A stretch of 64,000 bases of DNA from Gossypium raimondii (GCF_025698545.1 NC_068569.1:13950001-14014000); one strand, 5' to 3'; positions 36,200 to 49,163 are shown, counted from the stretch's first letter. The notes: generated by a model from the letters alone, not told the origin. Made by a program: numbers and translations.

Positions 36200-36457
36200 T
36201 ATAAATACAATTCATTCCTCTCAAAGCCAATTCAGCCCAATACAGCAGCCATGGCAGACATTGAACTCTCACGCAGCGTAGCAGGTGCATTGGCAGATTT
36301 TTTGGCTAAAAACCGTAATTTTTGCACCACCAGCATTAAGGAATCACTACAGCACCAAAATTACAAAGAAACATCACCTGACATAGTTAAAAGGCAGTGT
36401 AGTTACAAACTACCACCTGCCTCCCCTGTTTACAGCCCAGATAATAATAAACACTGA
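36200..36457 (+). pseudogene. Unrecognised 5' gene piece, possibly head of a third At4g22030-like copy
   Basis: TATAAATA at 36200-36207 is followed, 44 bp later, by the ATG at 36251 (MADIELSRSVAGALADFLAK). The frame then runs into sequence that looks like the 3' tail of a minus-strand LINE and stops at 36457. The start context looks like a true promoter and first exon. The encoded 16 or so residues do not match copies 1 or 2 of the nearby family, although a C-terminal piece of that family lies 0.9 kb downstream on the same strand. Joining the two is inference. Confidence 0.35.
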
Positions 36458-37140
36458 CAACATCGGGACCAAACAAGACAACAGATCACAAACACTGGCT
36501 AAGAATACAACTGTTACAGACCAACACGAAGTCCATAGACAAAGCATATTACCACCAGGAATTGAAAAACGTAGAAAAATCAATACCGGATTTAGCGAGA
36601 TTGTCAGCCATTCGATTAGCTTCACGAGAGATCTTTAACCATGATAAAGAAAGGATCTCTAAGGCCACCTTGATGGACAATAGCTTAGTGACATTAGGAT
36701 TGTTGCTATTAAAAGGGCACCAGACAACCCCACCACCCTATTATCATTGCCTGCGTAGTATCCCCAGAACAAGCGTTACCAGTGCCATTCGCCACCCCAT
36801 CCGTATTAAACTTTAGCCAACCCCTAAGGGGAGGATCCCAAGAAACGGTGCTCAGTAACTTAGAAGCCATACCGCTAGTGATGGTACCCAGATAAATCCA
36901 CCACCCTTCACTACCAGTCTATCACAGACCTCCTTGTTCTCAATAGCCTTAACCCATTCAAGGGCTCTTAGCTTAACCAGAAACAGCAACTCACCACTAG
37001 AAGCATCTTTATTCTCAAACACCCTTCGATCGACGCTCAACCAAATAGTCCATAGTGAACTCCATCGCGGGCCAAATTTGGAAATTTGGAATAGTACTGT
37101 TCGAGATGTATTGTAGCAACGCTGGCTTCTTTAAGATTAT
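36298..37140 (-). mobile_element. 5'-truncated LINE with RNase H region
   Basis: On the minus strand, from about 36840 down, the translation reads WDPPLRGWLKFNTDGVANGT, the hallmark start of the RNase H domain at the end of plant LINE ORF2. About 200 bp further on, SWLKISREANRMADNLAKSG matches the end of that domain. The section before it (LLFLVKLRALEWVKAIENKE) is also LINE-like. Frames shift along it and the reverse-transcriptase core is absent. The 3' end probably lies near 36298-36307, where the minus strand reads TTTTTAGCCAAAAAA, like a short LINE tail. The limits are approximate. Confidence 0.65.
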
Positions 37141-37162
37141 TGAAGAGAGCATAATGTCAAAC

Positions 37163-37310
37163 GCCAATGAAAAAAGGTGTTGAGAGAGGAGACAATGGAG
37201 AAATTCTTGAAATGAAGGGAGCTTTGCAGCTAGGAAGGAGCCTATCAGAGCTCAAGCATCTCGCAGACACAAAACAAAGAAGCAACTGAGGAATTTGCTA
37301 GCTAGCTAGT
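37163..37310 (+). pseudogene. C-terminal remnant of a third At4g22030-like gene
   Basis: The plus strand encodes ERGDNGEILEMKGALQLGRS and then LSELKHLADTKQRSN, aligning with ERENGELFEMKVALQLGRS and SQLRDLAKKSNYS of the two intact copies. After RSN the frame stops, while EEFAS, the family's terminal motif, follows in another frame at about 37286-37300. Only the last ~50 residues remain. Orientation is opposite to the intact pair, which lie 10-15 kb to the left. Confidence 0.7.
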
Positions 37311-37675
37311 TTGATAGTCTAATAACAGTTTTCTTCTTGTACAAAATATTTTCTAACATGATCAATTAAATATTTGTCTACATAAACAAATTATCAGTCT
37401 AAGAAACTTGTGGTTAGACAATTAAGCCATGCAGATACGCCTGCTTGTCCATACTTCGAATGTATGATCAGATGGAGAATATGAAGTTCTCGTTTCACAT
37501 GGCGAAGGCAAAAATAAAACTGAAATTGATAAATAAATGGAGTTTCATTTCACCCGTGAGCAAACATGGTGGAAAAAACAATTATAGATGATGGAGAAAC
37601 GTACGAATGATCTGACCAAACATGAATGTCTATGAAAATTTATAAGTTCTCAAAATCTTAGATTCATTGTCTGTT

Positions 37676-39031
37676 TCAGTTACTTTCTTTGAACATACTT
37701 ATAAAACTCAAATTCATTAAAAGAGACTGAAAAGCAGTAAAAATCGGATTAATAAAATAATTATTATTAGAGTAATTTAAATCCATACATAAGATGTAAA
37801 TCATATATCTACAAGCTGCAAAAGAACCCGTTTTACTCCTACTCTCAACACTATCACTGTTAGTGATCCTAGTATTTTGCCTCCTAATCTTTGTGAGAAA
37901 GCAATCAACGAGTATTTCAAAATCCTCGCTCGTCCTACTCGTGTATCCTCCACAACTGCTTGGGGGTTCATCGGAACGTAAAAGGTTACTGTCCTGTCTG
38001 CTAGTGCTAGGCAGTTTTTCTACTTCCAAATTGCTATTGCTTCTCACTGTCAGCCAATTTTCATCGCATTCCCAGTTGGGTATTTTTGAAGACAAAACAA
38101 GATTGTCTTCACCCAATTGTCGTAGCCTTTCCATGATAGGCTTGTTGGAAGGAATCTGAACTGTCTCTAACTCTTCCATGGAATCCCATATGTTTGGATG
38201 CAATACGTTGTTGGGTGTCTCCGATTTAGAACCTTCAGTTTCCTTCACCGGGAACTTCGATTCCGCTAGAAAATCGTGTGAAAGAAGTTGTGTTGCCGAC
38301 CATCTGTCGGCGGGGTCTCTCCTCAAACACTTGCTTAAGAAATCCTGTGCCAGCTTCGAAATGTTGGTTGGTATTTCCGGCACATCACTCGAGAATCCGA
38401 TCCTGTACAATGCAGAAACAGGATCACTGACGTCAGGCCATGGTGATCGTCCGGCGGCCATCTCGATGACCGTACACCCAAGTGCCCACACGTCAGCCGA
38501 GCATCCTTGTTGCTCGCCGCGTGCCACCTCTGGCGCCATGTAAACAGGGGTACCAGCAATGGACCAAGCGGCACTCGACGCCTCATCAGCTCGCCTAGCG
38601 CAACCCAAGTCAGCGATTTTCACCCCGTCATCTGTAACCAAAACATTCTGGCCCTTGATGTCACAATGCACTATCCCTCGAGAGTGCAGGAATTCAAGGC
38701 CAAGTAAAATCCCACGAGTGTACGATCGAACCGTGGCCTCCTCAAGGTAACCACCGTGCTTTTGGATCGCATCCATGACGGTGCCGCTAGGGGCATATTC
38801 CAGGAAAAGATTGTATAGAAGTTTACCATTCTCGGATGAAATGTCACACCCTTTATATCCTACGACATGAGGGCAGCTTAACGTAGACAGAATCCTCTGT
38901 TCCTTTCTGAGAGATTCTGACAGCGAAAGCTCAGAGGACTTAACAGCAAATACACGGGATTGGTCAACAGTGGCGACACAAACGGTGGCAGTGGAACCGC
39001 GGCCAATGGTTCTACCACGGGTCCAATCCAT
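37676..39031 (-). CDS. MAPKKK17/18-like protein kinase (MEKK type), 451 aa
   Basis: Intronless gene on the minus strand. The kinase domain starts at once: Gly loop GRGSTATV (about 10-17), catalytic Lys31 in AVK, HCDIKGQN with Asp124, DLG (141-143, in place of the usual DFG), and GTPVYMAPEVA with the APE at 166-168, followed by SADVWALGCTVIEMAAGRSPW. The domain ends near residue 270 (RRDPADRWSATQLLSHDFL). DLG and the GTPVYMAPEV form are usual in the plant MAPKKK15-21 branch. Its MAPKKK17/18 members act in ABA signalling through MKK3 in Arabidopsis, so a stress role is inferred. Residues 270-410 are Ser-rich and divergent. The last ~40 residues (from about MIYILCMDLNYSNNNYFINP) look like chance read-through. 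The start gives the conserved MDWTRGRTIGRGS opening. Confidence 0.92.
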   Translation of the reverse strand: MDWTRGRTIGRGSTATVCVATVDQSRVFAVKSSELSLSESLRKEQRILSTLSCPHVVGYKGCDISSENGKLLYNLFLEYAPSGTVMDAIQKHGGYLEEATVRSYTRGILLGLEFLHSRGIVHCDIKGQNVLVTDDGVKIADLGCARRADEASSAAWSIAGTPVYMAPEVARGEQQGCSADVWALGCTVIEMAAGRSPWPDVSDPVSALYRIGFSSDVPEIPTNISKLAQDFLSKCLRRDPADRWSATQLLSHDFLAESKFPVKETEGSKSETPNNVLHPNIWDSMEELETVQIPSNKPIMERLRQLGEDNLVLSSKIPNWECDENWLTVRSNSNLEVEKLPSTSRQDSNLLRSDEPPSSCGGYTSRTSEDFEILVDCFLTKIRRQNTRITNSDSVESRSKTGSFAACRYMIYILCMDLNYSNNNYFINPIFTAFQSLLMNLSFISMFKESN

Positions 39032-39120
39032 TTGAGAGGTGGAAAAGCTTGGAAAGGAATGTGAAAATTGAGAGTTTCAGTTTGGAGAGTCGAATAGTTC
39101 GGCGAGTTGGGTACCAAGCA

Positions 39121-39129
39121 TTTATATAC
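39121..39129 (-). promoter_or_regulatory. TATA box of the MAPKKK gene
   Basis: GTATATAAA on the minus strand, 90 bp upstream of the ATG at 39031. Confidence 0.6.
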
Positions 39130-40814
39130 AAGATATTGAGGCTTTACTCTTTAGTTTGGTAAAGGTTTGGCTTTAATGCAAAAAGGAAAAGAAAATGCTT
39201 CTTAACAGCACCATGTTGGAGGTTTGTGACCAATGGGGCGGCCGCCGTTTCTTTCTATCTTGAGACCAGAGCATTCCACGTGGCAAAAGAAGATTGGATT
39301 AAAAGCTTTGGCGGGTTGCTTACTTGGTTAGCTAGCTTAGCCACGAATCATACTGTTGCGTTCTCACATGAGCCGCATGCTTAGAGTGCGGTGCTAGTTT
39401 GTTGGCACAATGAGAGGTCCCTTGTAAATGGTACATTCCTAGCTTTAATTAGTTGTGTTCTAAGTTTCTAACACTAATTAATTACTTTAATTTAATCCAT
39501 AGTACTTCATAGACCAGATGTTTAATTAAGGAAGCTCTTACCTGTGCTATTATATCTCAACGGTTCAAGAACTAGTTAAGTTATATCCTTATTTAGGGTT
39601 CTATTCACCCTTTGCGCAAAGTAGATAGTTTGAATAAGTTGCATGCAATGGCTACTTGTCAAAAAAAAGAACATGATTTAAGCGCCTAACAGAACACCCA
39701 ACAATCAGACGATGGATAACTGATTCTTGCATCCACCATAAAAGGAACATTGTTACCTAAACTAGTAGATATGGTTAGTTCCAGTTCTTGGATTTATTAT
39801 GGGTGCAAGACAAGGCAAAAGGATTGGTGCAGTTGGAATTTAGTTGAGAGAAGGGAATACAGCAACCTAATAAACCCAACCGATCTGCCCAACTCATATT
39901 TTTTCACAAACCCAACCTTCCTTGTCATAACTTGGTTGGTTGGTTGGTTGGTCAGCTGGTTATGAACCTTTTTCATCGAAATTGCTTTTGTTAGACCCCT
40001 TTTTGACGCATTGCGTGGCTGATTTTTGTGGCATCTTCAAAATGACGTCCTTTTCAAGTAAAGCCCAATCAGAGTGTTTTCTTTTTTCTTTTCTTCATGT
40101 GGCAGCCACCATTTAAATTCCTTTCTGCTTATTGGTTAATTCAGCTTTCGGTAAAAAATAAAGGTTGGGAAGCCACTCTGGTTTTGTCACTTTTCTTGTC
40201 ATTGCCTACATATATTGTTTTGCATGCCTTATCGCCAATGCTTAATTGATTGTTGCAATCATACGAGTTACTTTTGTTTTTTTCGTTGGCACATACTTGT
40301 TCGTTAAGTGTTCACAATCGAAGTTTCTAAGGAATGTAAAGCTTCCCATTGCCATTTGCCATATGCCAAGTAAATGCTACTTTTCTACCATATTAAACCA
40401 GGGTTGGTGAAACGGAGCAAGGACTCAAATTTTTACAGCACGACAGGATTTTAGGTTGAGACCAGTGGCTACATACTTCCACCATCTTTATGTAGTTGTA
40501 ATAACAACATATTGGGTGATGGACAACATTAAGAACTCAGGTCCCACATGGTAGATCTTTTAATAGTAATGGCAGCTCACCGTGGAGTTGGAGAAGGAAA
40601 CAAGACTGCATGCATACTTTATTGCAAGTGTTTGGCATCTTAATTTTTCATATCTGGGTTGTTGAAAGTTGGGGTAAAAACCAAACACAAATTAAGTAAA
40701 TGATATTTATTACAGGATGTAAGATTATGTTTCGTGATAATAATACGGGATGGTATGTCTGGTATATTACATTGCCTTCTTTGGTTCATATGGGTGATAT
40801 GTTTGGTGATTGAC

Positions 40815-41168
40815 GGTAAAAGTACTATGAAAGTATTTTATTAAGAGTCAAATTGTATTTTGTCCTTTTATTAAAAATGGGCAAATTAGTCTTTACATGT
40901 TAGATCAATTAGCCTTTTTGTTCCATTTAGACTACTAAAATCTAGTCCCTATAAGTCAAAATAATGTGCACTTGACATGCTAGATGTAATTGTTTGGTTA
41001 TTCTGTCAACCATTGTAGTTTTTATCAGTAGAAATGTATGAAAATTTTAACAGAATGGATCAGTTTGCTCTTTGATCTAAGGTATATGGACTAATTTGCC
41101 TATTTTTTAGTAAAGGGGGCAAAATGCAATTTGACTCCTAAAAGAGAGGCTTCCATAATACTTTCACC
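40815..41168. mobile_element. MITE-like element, ~354 bp
   Basis: Ends GGTAAAAGTACTATGAAAG and, inverted, GGTGAAAGTATTATGGAAG. Pairing continues inward for about 90 bp (GAGTCAAATTG, ATTTTG, GGCAAATTAGTC). There is no coding. I could not find a clear target duplication, so the superfamily is left open. Confidence 0.65.
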
Positions 41169-44100
41169 AATTTTTGGTTGAAGGAATATAAGATTAAATA
41201 AGGGTATATTTTACTAAATTGTTCTTTTAATAAAATATCTTTTAAAATTTTTTATTTCTTTTAATATTTTTTTAATTTCATTTTTCATAAAACTATTATC
41301 GATTATTATAATTCTTATTTTTTATTACAAATTATATATTAAAAGAAGTAAATATATGATGATGAATTAAATTTATAAATCACAAACATGCTAATTCCTA
41401 AAAAGTGGTTGTATCATCAATAATAATTGCAATGATAATTAATATGTTAATATATTAGAGTAAATAATTATAATTTCTATGGGACCTTCTAGTTCACTAT
41501 TAAGAAAATATTTTTTTAATTTTAATTAATTTTAATTTGAATTTTATTTGTCTAAACTGATTAAAATAATCAAAACAAAGGGTAAATTAGTTTAAAATTT
41601 AAAATTTAAAATTAAAATAAGTTATAATAAGATTATATATTACGATATCTCGACATTACTTAAGAATTCAAAATTAAGAGATGGTTGACACATTGAAAAT
41701 CTAAAAGTTCGTTTGTTTGTCAGTAAAATATTTTTCGTAAAATACTTTCATTATTTTATTTATTTTATGGTGTTTGTTTGGTGGAAAATGAATTTCCAAA
41801 GGAAAATATTCTCCAAAACACGAGTAAAACTAATACATTCTTAAGGAAAATGTCTTATTGATATTTATCCCGTAAGCCATTTTCCCTTCTCCTCTCCACT
41901 CTCATCAATTACTTGAATAACAGTCATTCTCCCTTCCTCGTCATCTCTATCAGTCGGTCTCCGCCTCTCCTCCTTATCTCTGTTTACTGGCCTCACTTCC
42001 TCATCTCTGTCAGTCTACCGTTGTCTTACCAAGTCTTGGTTTCTTGTCTGCATTTCGAAAGCTTAAAACTAGCATTGGATAAGTTAACATGATGGATCAT
42101 AATATAAAATTCGATAGGATTAAAAGTATCATTTGCATACAACATATGCAACACTAAGAGCTCAAATGCCCAATGACAGTTTATTTGATTATTATCGTCT
42201 TTGTTAAGGTAAGCCTATATGTCCATGTGAACCTGAACTTCTCTATGGTCCATCAAGTATCAACAAAGGCCCTTTTGCATCATTTGGGCTCATATTTATA
42301 TTTGTTTTGCCCCCACCCCTAAATTATATATAGGGTAGCTGGTTGATACTTGAAAATGAATGAACACTCTTTTTACGTTTCCCATTCAATAAATATCTGT
42401 CAAATTAGGTCATGGCTGATTTAATTAGAGACTAAGAAGGGTATGGAAGAAATTAGAAACCTTGAAATTTGACGAATAACCAGAACTGTCATCGAAAAAG
42501 ACAGATCATGTTTTAAAATAAAATCCTGTGAAATTTATTCCCTATTTGTCAAACATATACACCTTTTTTCTAATATATTTCTCGGCCCCAGTTTAAATCG
42601 TCAAATATAAAAGCTATCTAGGGAAGAGGCTGTGAAACCAGTATTAGCTGTGACGAATCATTTACTTTCTGTGTAAATTTTAGTCACTTCTCCCATCCAA
42701 ATTTAAGGCCAATAAACAAAATGTGACGTTCAATTTGGACGAAAAAGTTTTCCAGATTATCGATGGAGAAATCTTCGGATATAATAAATTAATTATTTTA
42801 AAAGAATTATTTATTGTTAAAAATTAACATAATTAACAGAATAATTAAACGTGTAACTTCTGAATTTTTAATTAAAGAATCAATCTACTCTTTCTTTGTG
42901 CAATGACTAATTTATTGATTTTTTAAATATAAAGATGGTAGAAGGGAAACATTTACCAAAAATGAAATGGTTAAAAAGTACCGTATGTGTGAAAGGTATC
43001 TTAAGGTATATCCATATAAGCAGTCATGTGGAATGTCCTTTTTTAATTTCTTTTCTTTAAGAGTCCACCCTTCACTATGAAAAAAAGTCTAATGGCCCAT
43101 ATTTTGGTTTGACTGGAATCCCCGCCACCCGCCACCCACCACTGACCACATTCACTTCCAAATTTCAGCTTCACCGGTATTAGCCCTCGATCTTTGGTTC
43201 TCATACATATATAGCTGGAATCAATTGATTTTCCTCCATTAAAGGGTTGGGATTGACGGAGAAGGATAATTAAAATACGATTAACTGCTAATTTTAAGGG
43301 AAACATGTTATTGTCAAATGGCATCATACTAATCCGAATTTTGAGTCAAGACAATGTGGGTGATTGATCTTTAAATTAATGCAGCTCATCAACTATTTTT
43401 GGTCTTTACTTGTTGTTTGTCTTCTCTATTTTCTGCTTATATTAATGTCACTCCTTATCTCCTGTATAATCGTAAGCATGAGTCTTGATTTGATATGTTT
43501 ATCAGTACTTAATCATGCATCCTCACTTGATTAATTGATAACTCAACGCCAAAAGGAAAACCTAATCTCATAATCAACATCCAATTTCTTTCTTCATATT
43601 AATTAATAAATAGGGATACCTACGCATGAAAACATCAAGAACAGGTGGCTTTTCAAATCCTTTGTCTCTTTCTTATGCACAATGCAACCACAAGAGGACA
43701 AATCAAGTTAATTTGCTGGTTATTCTGACAAATTAACGATGACCCCATTAAATAATACTAAATCAATCCCAAAGGGTTTGAAATTAAGAGAGACACGGTT
43801 TAACCACGCATAAATAATGGCTGAGTGTATTCCCCCCCCCCCCCCCGGCTTTCAGTTCATCCATTATTTTCAATCCTTAATTTAAAAATAAAAATAAAAT
43901 AAAATAGATTTTTAATGTGTGTATATGTAATAGAAAACCGCAGCAGGCAAACTTGTATTCATGGAATGGCTGGCTGTTTGAATTACGGGATGTTAGAGTT
44001 TTTATTTTATTTTTGCCGTGTTTCATGTATGCTTTTTTTTTTTTTTAAATATGAAATAAAATATTATTAGTTTAGACTTATTTGGGCCTTTAATATTGAG

Positions 44101-44846
44101 CCACGCAGTTAGCTCCAGATAGTCAACGAAAAATCTACAGTCAAATTTGTTTTTATTCTCCAATGTTGATTTTGTTTTAATTTTGGGTTTTTGGAAATTT
44201 GGATAGTTTAGTGTGAAGGGGCATTGACATTTGACATGCTTTCTTGCTACCTTAACCTGTAACCAAACCCTAGACCAAGCAACATATATATATATATATT
44301 AACATTATTTTTAAATTCAACTGTAATAATATTGATATTAATAGTATTACTATAGATTCAACTATTGTCCTAAAATGTTTAGCGTCGACGAGCATATGGT
44401 TCTAGAACAGGTAAATCAAAAGTCATAAATTATTATTTTTCATTAATTAATTATCTTAAGCTTCCTTGTATCCATTATTCATTGGTTCACTTTTGTCATA
44501 ATATATGTATCTTTAAAAGCTGCACAAGAGGACCGAGAAAGTTTTTGGTGGGAGGACTGACGAGGAACATGGGGGGTGTCGTCGTTGATGTTTGAAACAG
44601 AGGGACAGGTTAATTTTTATTACCTACATCCGTTGACTGCTACTAATATTTTTGGACTTGAAAAGCTCCTAATATTGGGAAAACGTCTCAACTGGTTTTA
44701 ACTTCAAAATTCATCAACTTTAGATCTAATTCTTGAGAAAATTCAATCCCGATTTCTCTTTATATATTTTATTTTGTCATGTATCAGAAAATTAGAGTTT
44801 TAGGGAAATGATCATTGCAATCACATGCATCTAGAATATTATTAAA

Positions 44847-45202
44847 AGGTTAAAATATGATATTAACCCTGTACTTCTCTAGATTTTTATATTTAGTCCC
44901 TGTACTTTAAAAGTTAAACTTCCAATCCTCCTACTACTTTCTAATTTAAAACTCTAATTTCCATCAAAACTTGTCAACTTAACATATTTATTTTTGACAA
45001 TCTTATACAACATCGTATGAGGATAGTTTAATCAACATACCAAATTGACAGATCTTGACGGAAAATACTAACAATATTAATGGTAGGATTGAGATTTTTA
45101 AATTAGAAAAAGTAAGAGGAGTTAATTTTTAACTATTTTAAGTGCACGAATTAAATTTCAGATCTTGTCAAATTACAGGGACTAACAGCATATTTTGACC
45201 TT
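44847..45202. mobile_element. MITE-like element, ~355 bp
   Basis: The left end AAGGTTAAAATATGATATTA and the right end, inverted, AAGGTCAAAATATGCTGTTA are followed inward by complementary CCCTGTA blocks. There is no coding; it is a degenerate inverted repeat of a type common in plant intergenic DNA. Confidence 0.6.
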
Positions 45203-48200
45203 ATTAAAAACCTAAATTAGCAGTTGCATTAAACAACTGAAATTTGACTTCAAATTTGGTTTGCCATTAACCGAGAAAAAAATTGGTGAGTTATCAGTAT
45301 GTTTTTCTTCCCTCACGTCTGCATCGAGTGCCTTTTCTTTTGCGATATATCAAAAATAGCTGTCATTAATTAATCCGTCAAAATAAATTACTAATTGAAC
45401 ATTTTAGTATTCACATTCATCTATCTAAATTATACTATTATAAGCGTATTTTATCTTTTAATTTTTTTATGTAAAATCAATAAAAAATTAAACTTAACAA
45501 TCTTGAAACATTAATATAATATTTTTTGAATAATCTTATTATAAATTATGATTATATCGGCTCTTTTTGATACAATACCTAAAACTACTTATAATTTCTC
45601 CCCATTCCATTAATAGGAGGGTAATGCACATGCCCATCGAACTAAGACTCATTAGAAACATTATAATTTTTAAAACATGAATTTTAACGGTAAACCACCG
45701 ATGGAGCAAAAAAGAAAATTGATATCAAGTCTTCGATAGAGTTAAATATGTGATAAACCCCTATCTCCTATCTTATGTTCAAAAAAGCAACCTTTCTAAA
45801 TAGGACAACGTCAATGCATGTGAACTAGTTTGGCAGTACTGTTACATAAATTCCAAGTCCAAACACATGGTTTTGGCTAAAGAAGAAAATTCAGAAGAAA
45901 ACGTAGTACATGTCGACGTCCTTTCTTGTTAATGTTTTCATTGTTGGATGCTAAAGTTGTTGAAAGTATCGCAGCGTAAAGAAAGGAAACTAGTTTTTTC
46001 TATGTACAAGTTGGAATACAATTCGATTTAGTCATTAACTTTTGGCCCTTCATTCAACATGTTCCATCCATTTTCAAAGGTAATCATAAAATAACTAAGA
46101 GAGAAAAATGCAAAACAGGGTCGTCACTGGAGGTTGAAAAAAACCCTTCTGCCGTCTGCCGCGCGCATTCAAAATACGAGACACCGATAGGTGTGATTAT
46201 ATATGGAAAAATTAAATATAGGCTAATATAGTAAAATAAGCTTTTGATTTTTTGTCATTTTGTTTGATAAGTCCTTATACTTTTATTTTACACTCAGACA
46301 CGTAACAAATCCTTAATCTTTAACTTGGATATCCTTAACCTTTAATATATACCTAAACAAAACTCTTAATATAAATCAAACTATAGGGGCTTGTTCGGAA
46401 AAGAATTAGTTCAATGTGTCTTTTATTATTTTTGGCCTTTTAATGTATTAGTAATAAGTGATCAATAAATCAAACCATGCACCTAATTCATGTAATATTT
46501 GAATCTGCAGCCACAGCTTTGTTCTTTTCTTAGTTGTCTTTTACCTAAATCTTAATTTTATGTAAAATTTTAATCTAATGTCTAATATAATATATGAGTT
46601 TTAAATTAATACTATTATATTGATAAAATTTTAATTGGTTCAACAGTTGACATGACATTTTTACAACAATGGTTAAAATTTTATATTTACACCTCAAAGT
46701 CAATGGTTTGAATTTTAGCTATTACATCTCATTCCCAATTCGTAAGCTTGTAACAGTATAAAATATTGTAGACAATTTTAACATGTATATATTCATTTAC
46801 TTTCTTTTTGAATGAATAAAATTATTTGTATATACAATATGTAAGTGTAAAATGATAATATATGGATGATAATATTACTGATTGGTAAAATTGAATTTAA
46901 TTTATACAATAAAAGATCAAAATTTATATACATCTTATTACATGTTTAACCAAAGTTCATGTATAATGGTGAAATTTATAATATATATTTTATAAATTCA
47001 TGTGAGGTACAAATATTAAACCAAAATTTTATATGCCAAGTACTCATAGGTCTTAGAATTACTAAAGTTGTTATTATTATTATTAAAAAAAAGCCTAAAT
47101 TAAAGTCCCGTGTGATGATTTTATGGTTAAGAGTGTTGGTCTGGACGCTACTTGCATTGATTGTTCGGGCTTTACCTGTTATTGTAATTCAAAAAAAAGC
47201 ATCCTAAATTAAAAAAAATTAACACCTAACAAAAATAGAAAATTGATTTAGAATTTCTTTAATTTAGCAGTCAAGATATGCTTTAAAATATAATGATCAG
47301 TTTGGGTTTTTATAAACATGCTTTTTAATATATTTTTATTTATCATTTATGAACATGGTTTTAATAAGTAGATATATAAAAAAAGATAATAATAATAATT
47401 AATAAAATTTTGATTCACATCAATTATGAATTCGATTTCCAAACAACCCTATTCCTACCTTATTATATAATCCTGTTTTGCAATGTAAAAAAGAAAACTT
47501 TAGATGCCACAGAATATTCCAAATCTTTGGCAAACTTGTTCATCTCATCAAAGCAATTATTGATGTTAATAAAAAATAATATTTCATCATAAGTTTACCA
47601 ATGGAACCTCGAATATTATTAAAATGTAGAAAGGAAGAAAATTCATTCAATTTCTTAAATAACAAATTAGGCTAAGCTTTGAAGGGCAAGTTTCAACCTC
47701 CAGTGTTGTACTTTATTTGAACATTTTCGCTTTTGAGTGATTTTTGTTTAAAATATTAAATTTTAGAAGCTAATTAAAAATGATAATGGTCCTGCTACTG
47801 TTTACACCAGGCGAAACTGCTAGTAATAAAAAAAATAAAGGGCTCTTTCCCACCGGTACACAGTCAACATACTGAAACGAGAGTCTGACGCTACATGATA
47901 GGGGCAACGACAGACCAAGCCACGGCCCCACCGGGTCGCCAGTCATACGACACCCGATCCGTCAAATTCGTTGACTTGGCTTGGAGCTCCATTCATTTCT
48001 CCGTGGTTGTAAATTAAATTGATTGAAGTTCTGTATGGGTAGTTTTAAATTTGGTTCTTAGTTGAAGTTAAATATAAAAATTGTAAGTCCGTTCAAAATA
48101 AATCGTGAATTTGAAGTTTGGTTACTTGAATATGGAATAAGGTGGATGACATATGGTGTCATTTCCGTGGCGTAACATTTGCTTGTAAAATTAATCACGT

Positions 48201-48997
48201 GGAAGGCGCCGCGCCCTTCGGGCGGTGTATTTAATAATATACGGATTTCTTGCCTTATTTGTTGTGTTTTACTTTAAATTTATAAAGGACGGGAGTCAAA
48301 ACTGTTTCTTGACGCAATAACTCCATATTTTCGGTCCTAAGCTCTCTCGTCCACACCCGCCAACCGTCTCTCTATTTTTTACTTTTCAATTATTATTTTT
48401 ATTCTAACAATTAATTACGTTTGACAACAAATTTATTTTTTTCAATTCTAATAAAAAAATTCTTATCCAAACATTTATTCATGAACTACTTTATGATTTT
48501 TTTCTATGAATAATTTTAATAATTTAATATTGAGATAAATATTAAATTTATACATGAATTTTGGTTTTATACGATTTCATATATAAAATTTTGGTTTGAT
48601 TTATTTTTATAAATCACTAATAATATTATCGAGCTAGTACAATTTTATGTTGAGATATCACATGCATAAACAAACGGACATGAATAAAAATTTTAAAATT
48701 CTTAATGAACACGAATAAATTTAAAATAGACAAACGAATAGAAACAAAGATATATTCCTTCAAATTCAATTCATTTACAATTTTATAGATAGGTTAATTT
48801 TTTAACTTTGATTACTTTATAGAATAATTTTGAATTTAAATTATTTTTAAGTTAAAAGCTATCAAGTTGCTAATTAAATGTCATCAAATTTTGAAATTGG
48901 AATAAAAAAATGATCAGAAATCCGAATTAACTTTTGGTCAATTGTCCGAGAAGCCGAAAGAGTAATGGGCTAAACAAAGTGATGTATCCGTTTCTTA

Positions 48998-49163
48998 GGG
49001 TGAGTTTAGATGGACAGTGCGTTTATCTACGGTTAGTGTAAAAACAAGAGTGGCAGTGAGATTAGATACTATAACAATACTGTAGCGTGAGACAAAAAAT
49101 AAACTAAACGCATCACATTGCATCGCACCGCACCGTACCCAATCACCCATCCAAATTCATCTT
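48998..49163. mobile_element. Short hAT-like MITE upstream of the WRKY gene
   Basis: The left end GGGTGAGTTTAGATGGACAG and the right end, inverted, ATGAATTTGGATGGGTGATT resemble each other. The inside has GCGTTTATC and CTAAACGCATC in opposite orientation plus a GCACCGCACCG stretch. This pattern recalls small plant hAT-type MITEs. A clean 8-bp duplication is not visible. Confidence 0.5.

Larger units (their letters stand above)
39135..48990. other. 10-kb gene-poor interval with MITE-like repeats
   Basis: No supported gene. It contains a (TTGG)n run at about 39931-39955, MITE-like inverted repeats (listed separately), a poly-C run at about 43830-43846, a poly-T run at about 44032-44046, and a GC-richer patch at 47850-48000 with a second at about 48205-48230. 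Short ORFs such as 43043-43327 (minus) and 46959-47207 (plus) show no family I know. Confidence 0.45.

Noticed and set aside
41700-41880. GTTTGTTTG...GTAAAATATTTT segment resembling a MITE end
   Set aside because: I could not find the matching inverted end, so no element is called.
43830-43846. Poly-C run
   Set aside because: Simple homopolymer, possibly inflated by sequencing or assembly error.
47100-47190. Possible tRNA-like stretch (TGGTTAAGAGTG ... GTTCGGGC)
   Set aside because: The B box does not fit and no stem pairing was seen.
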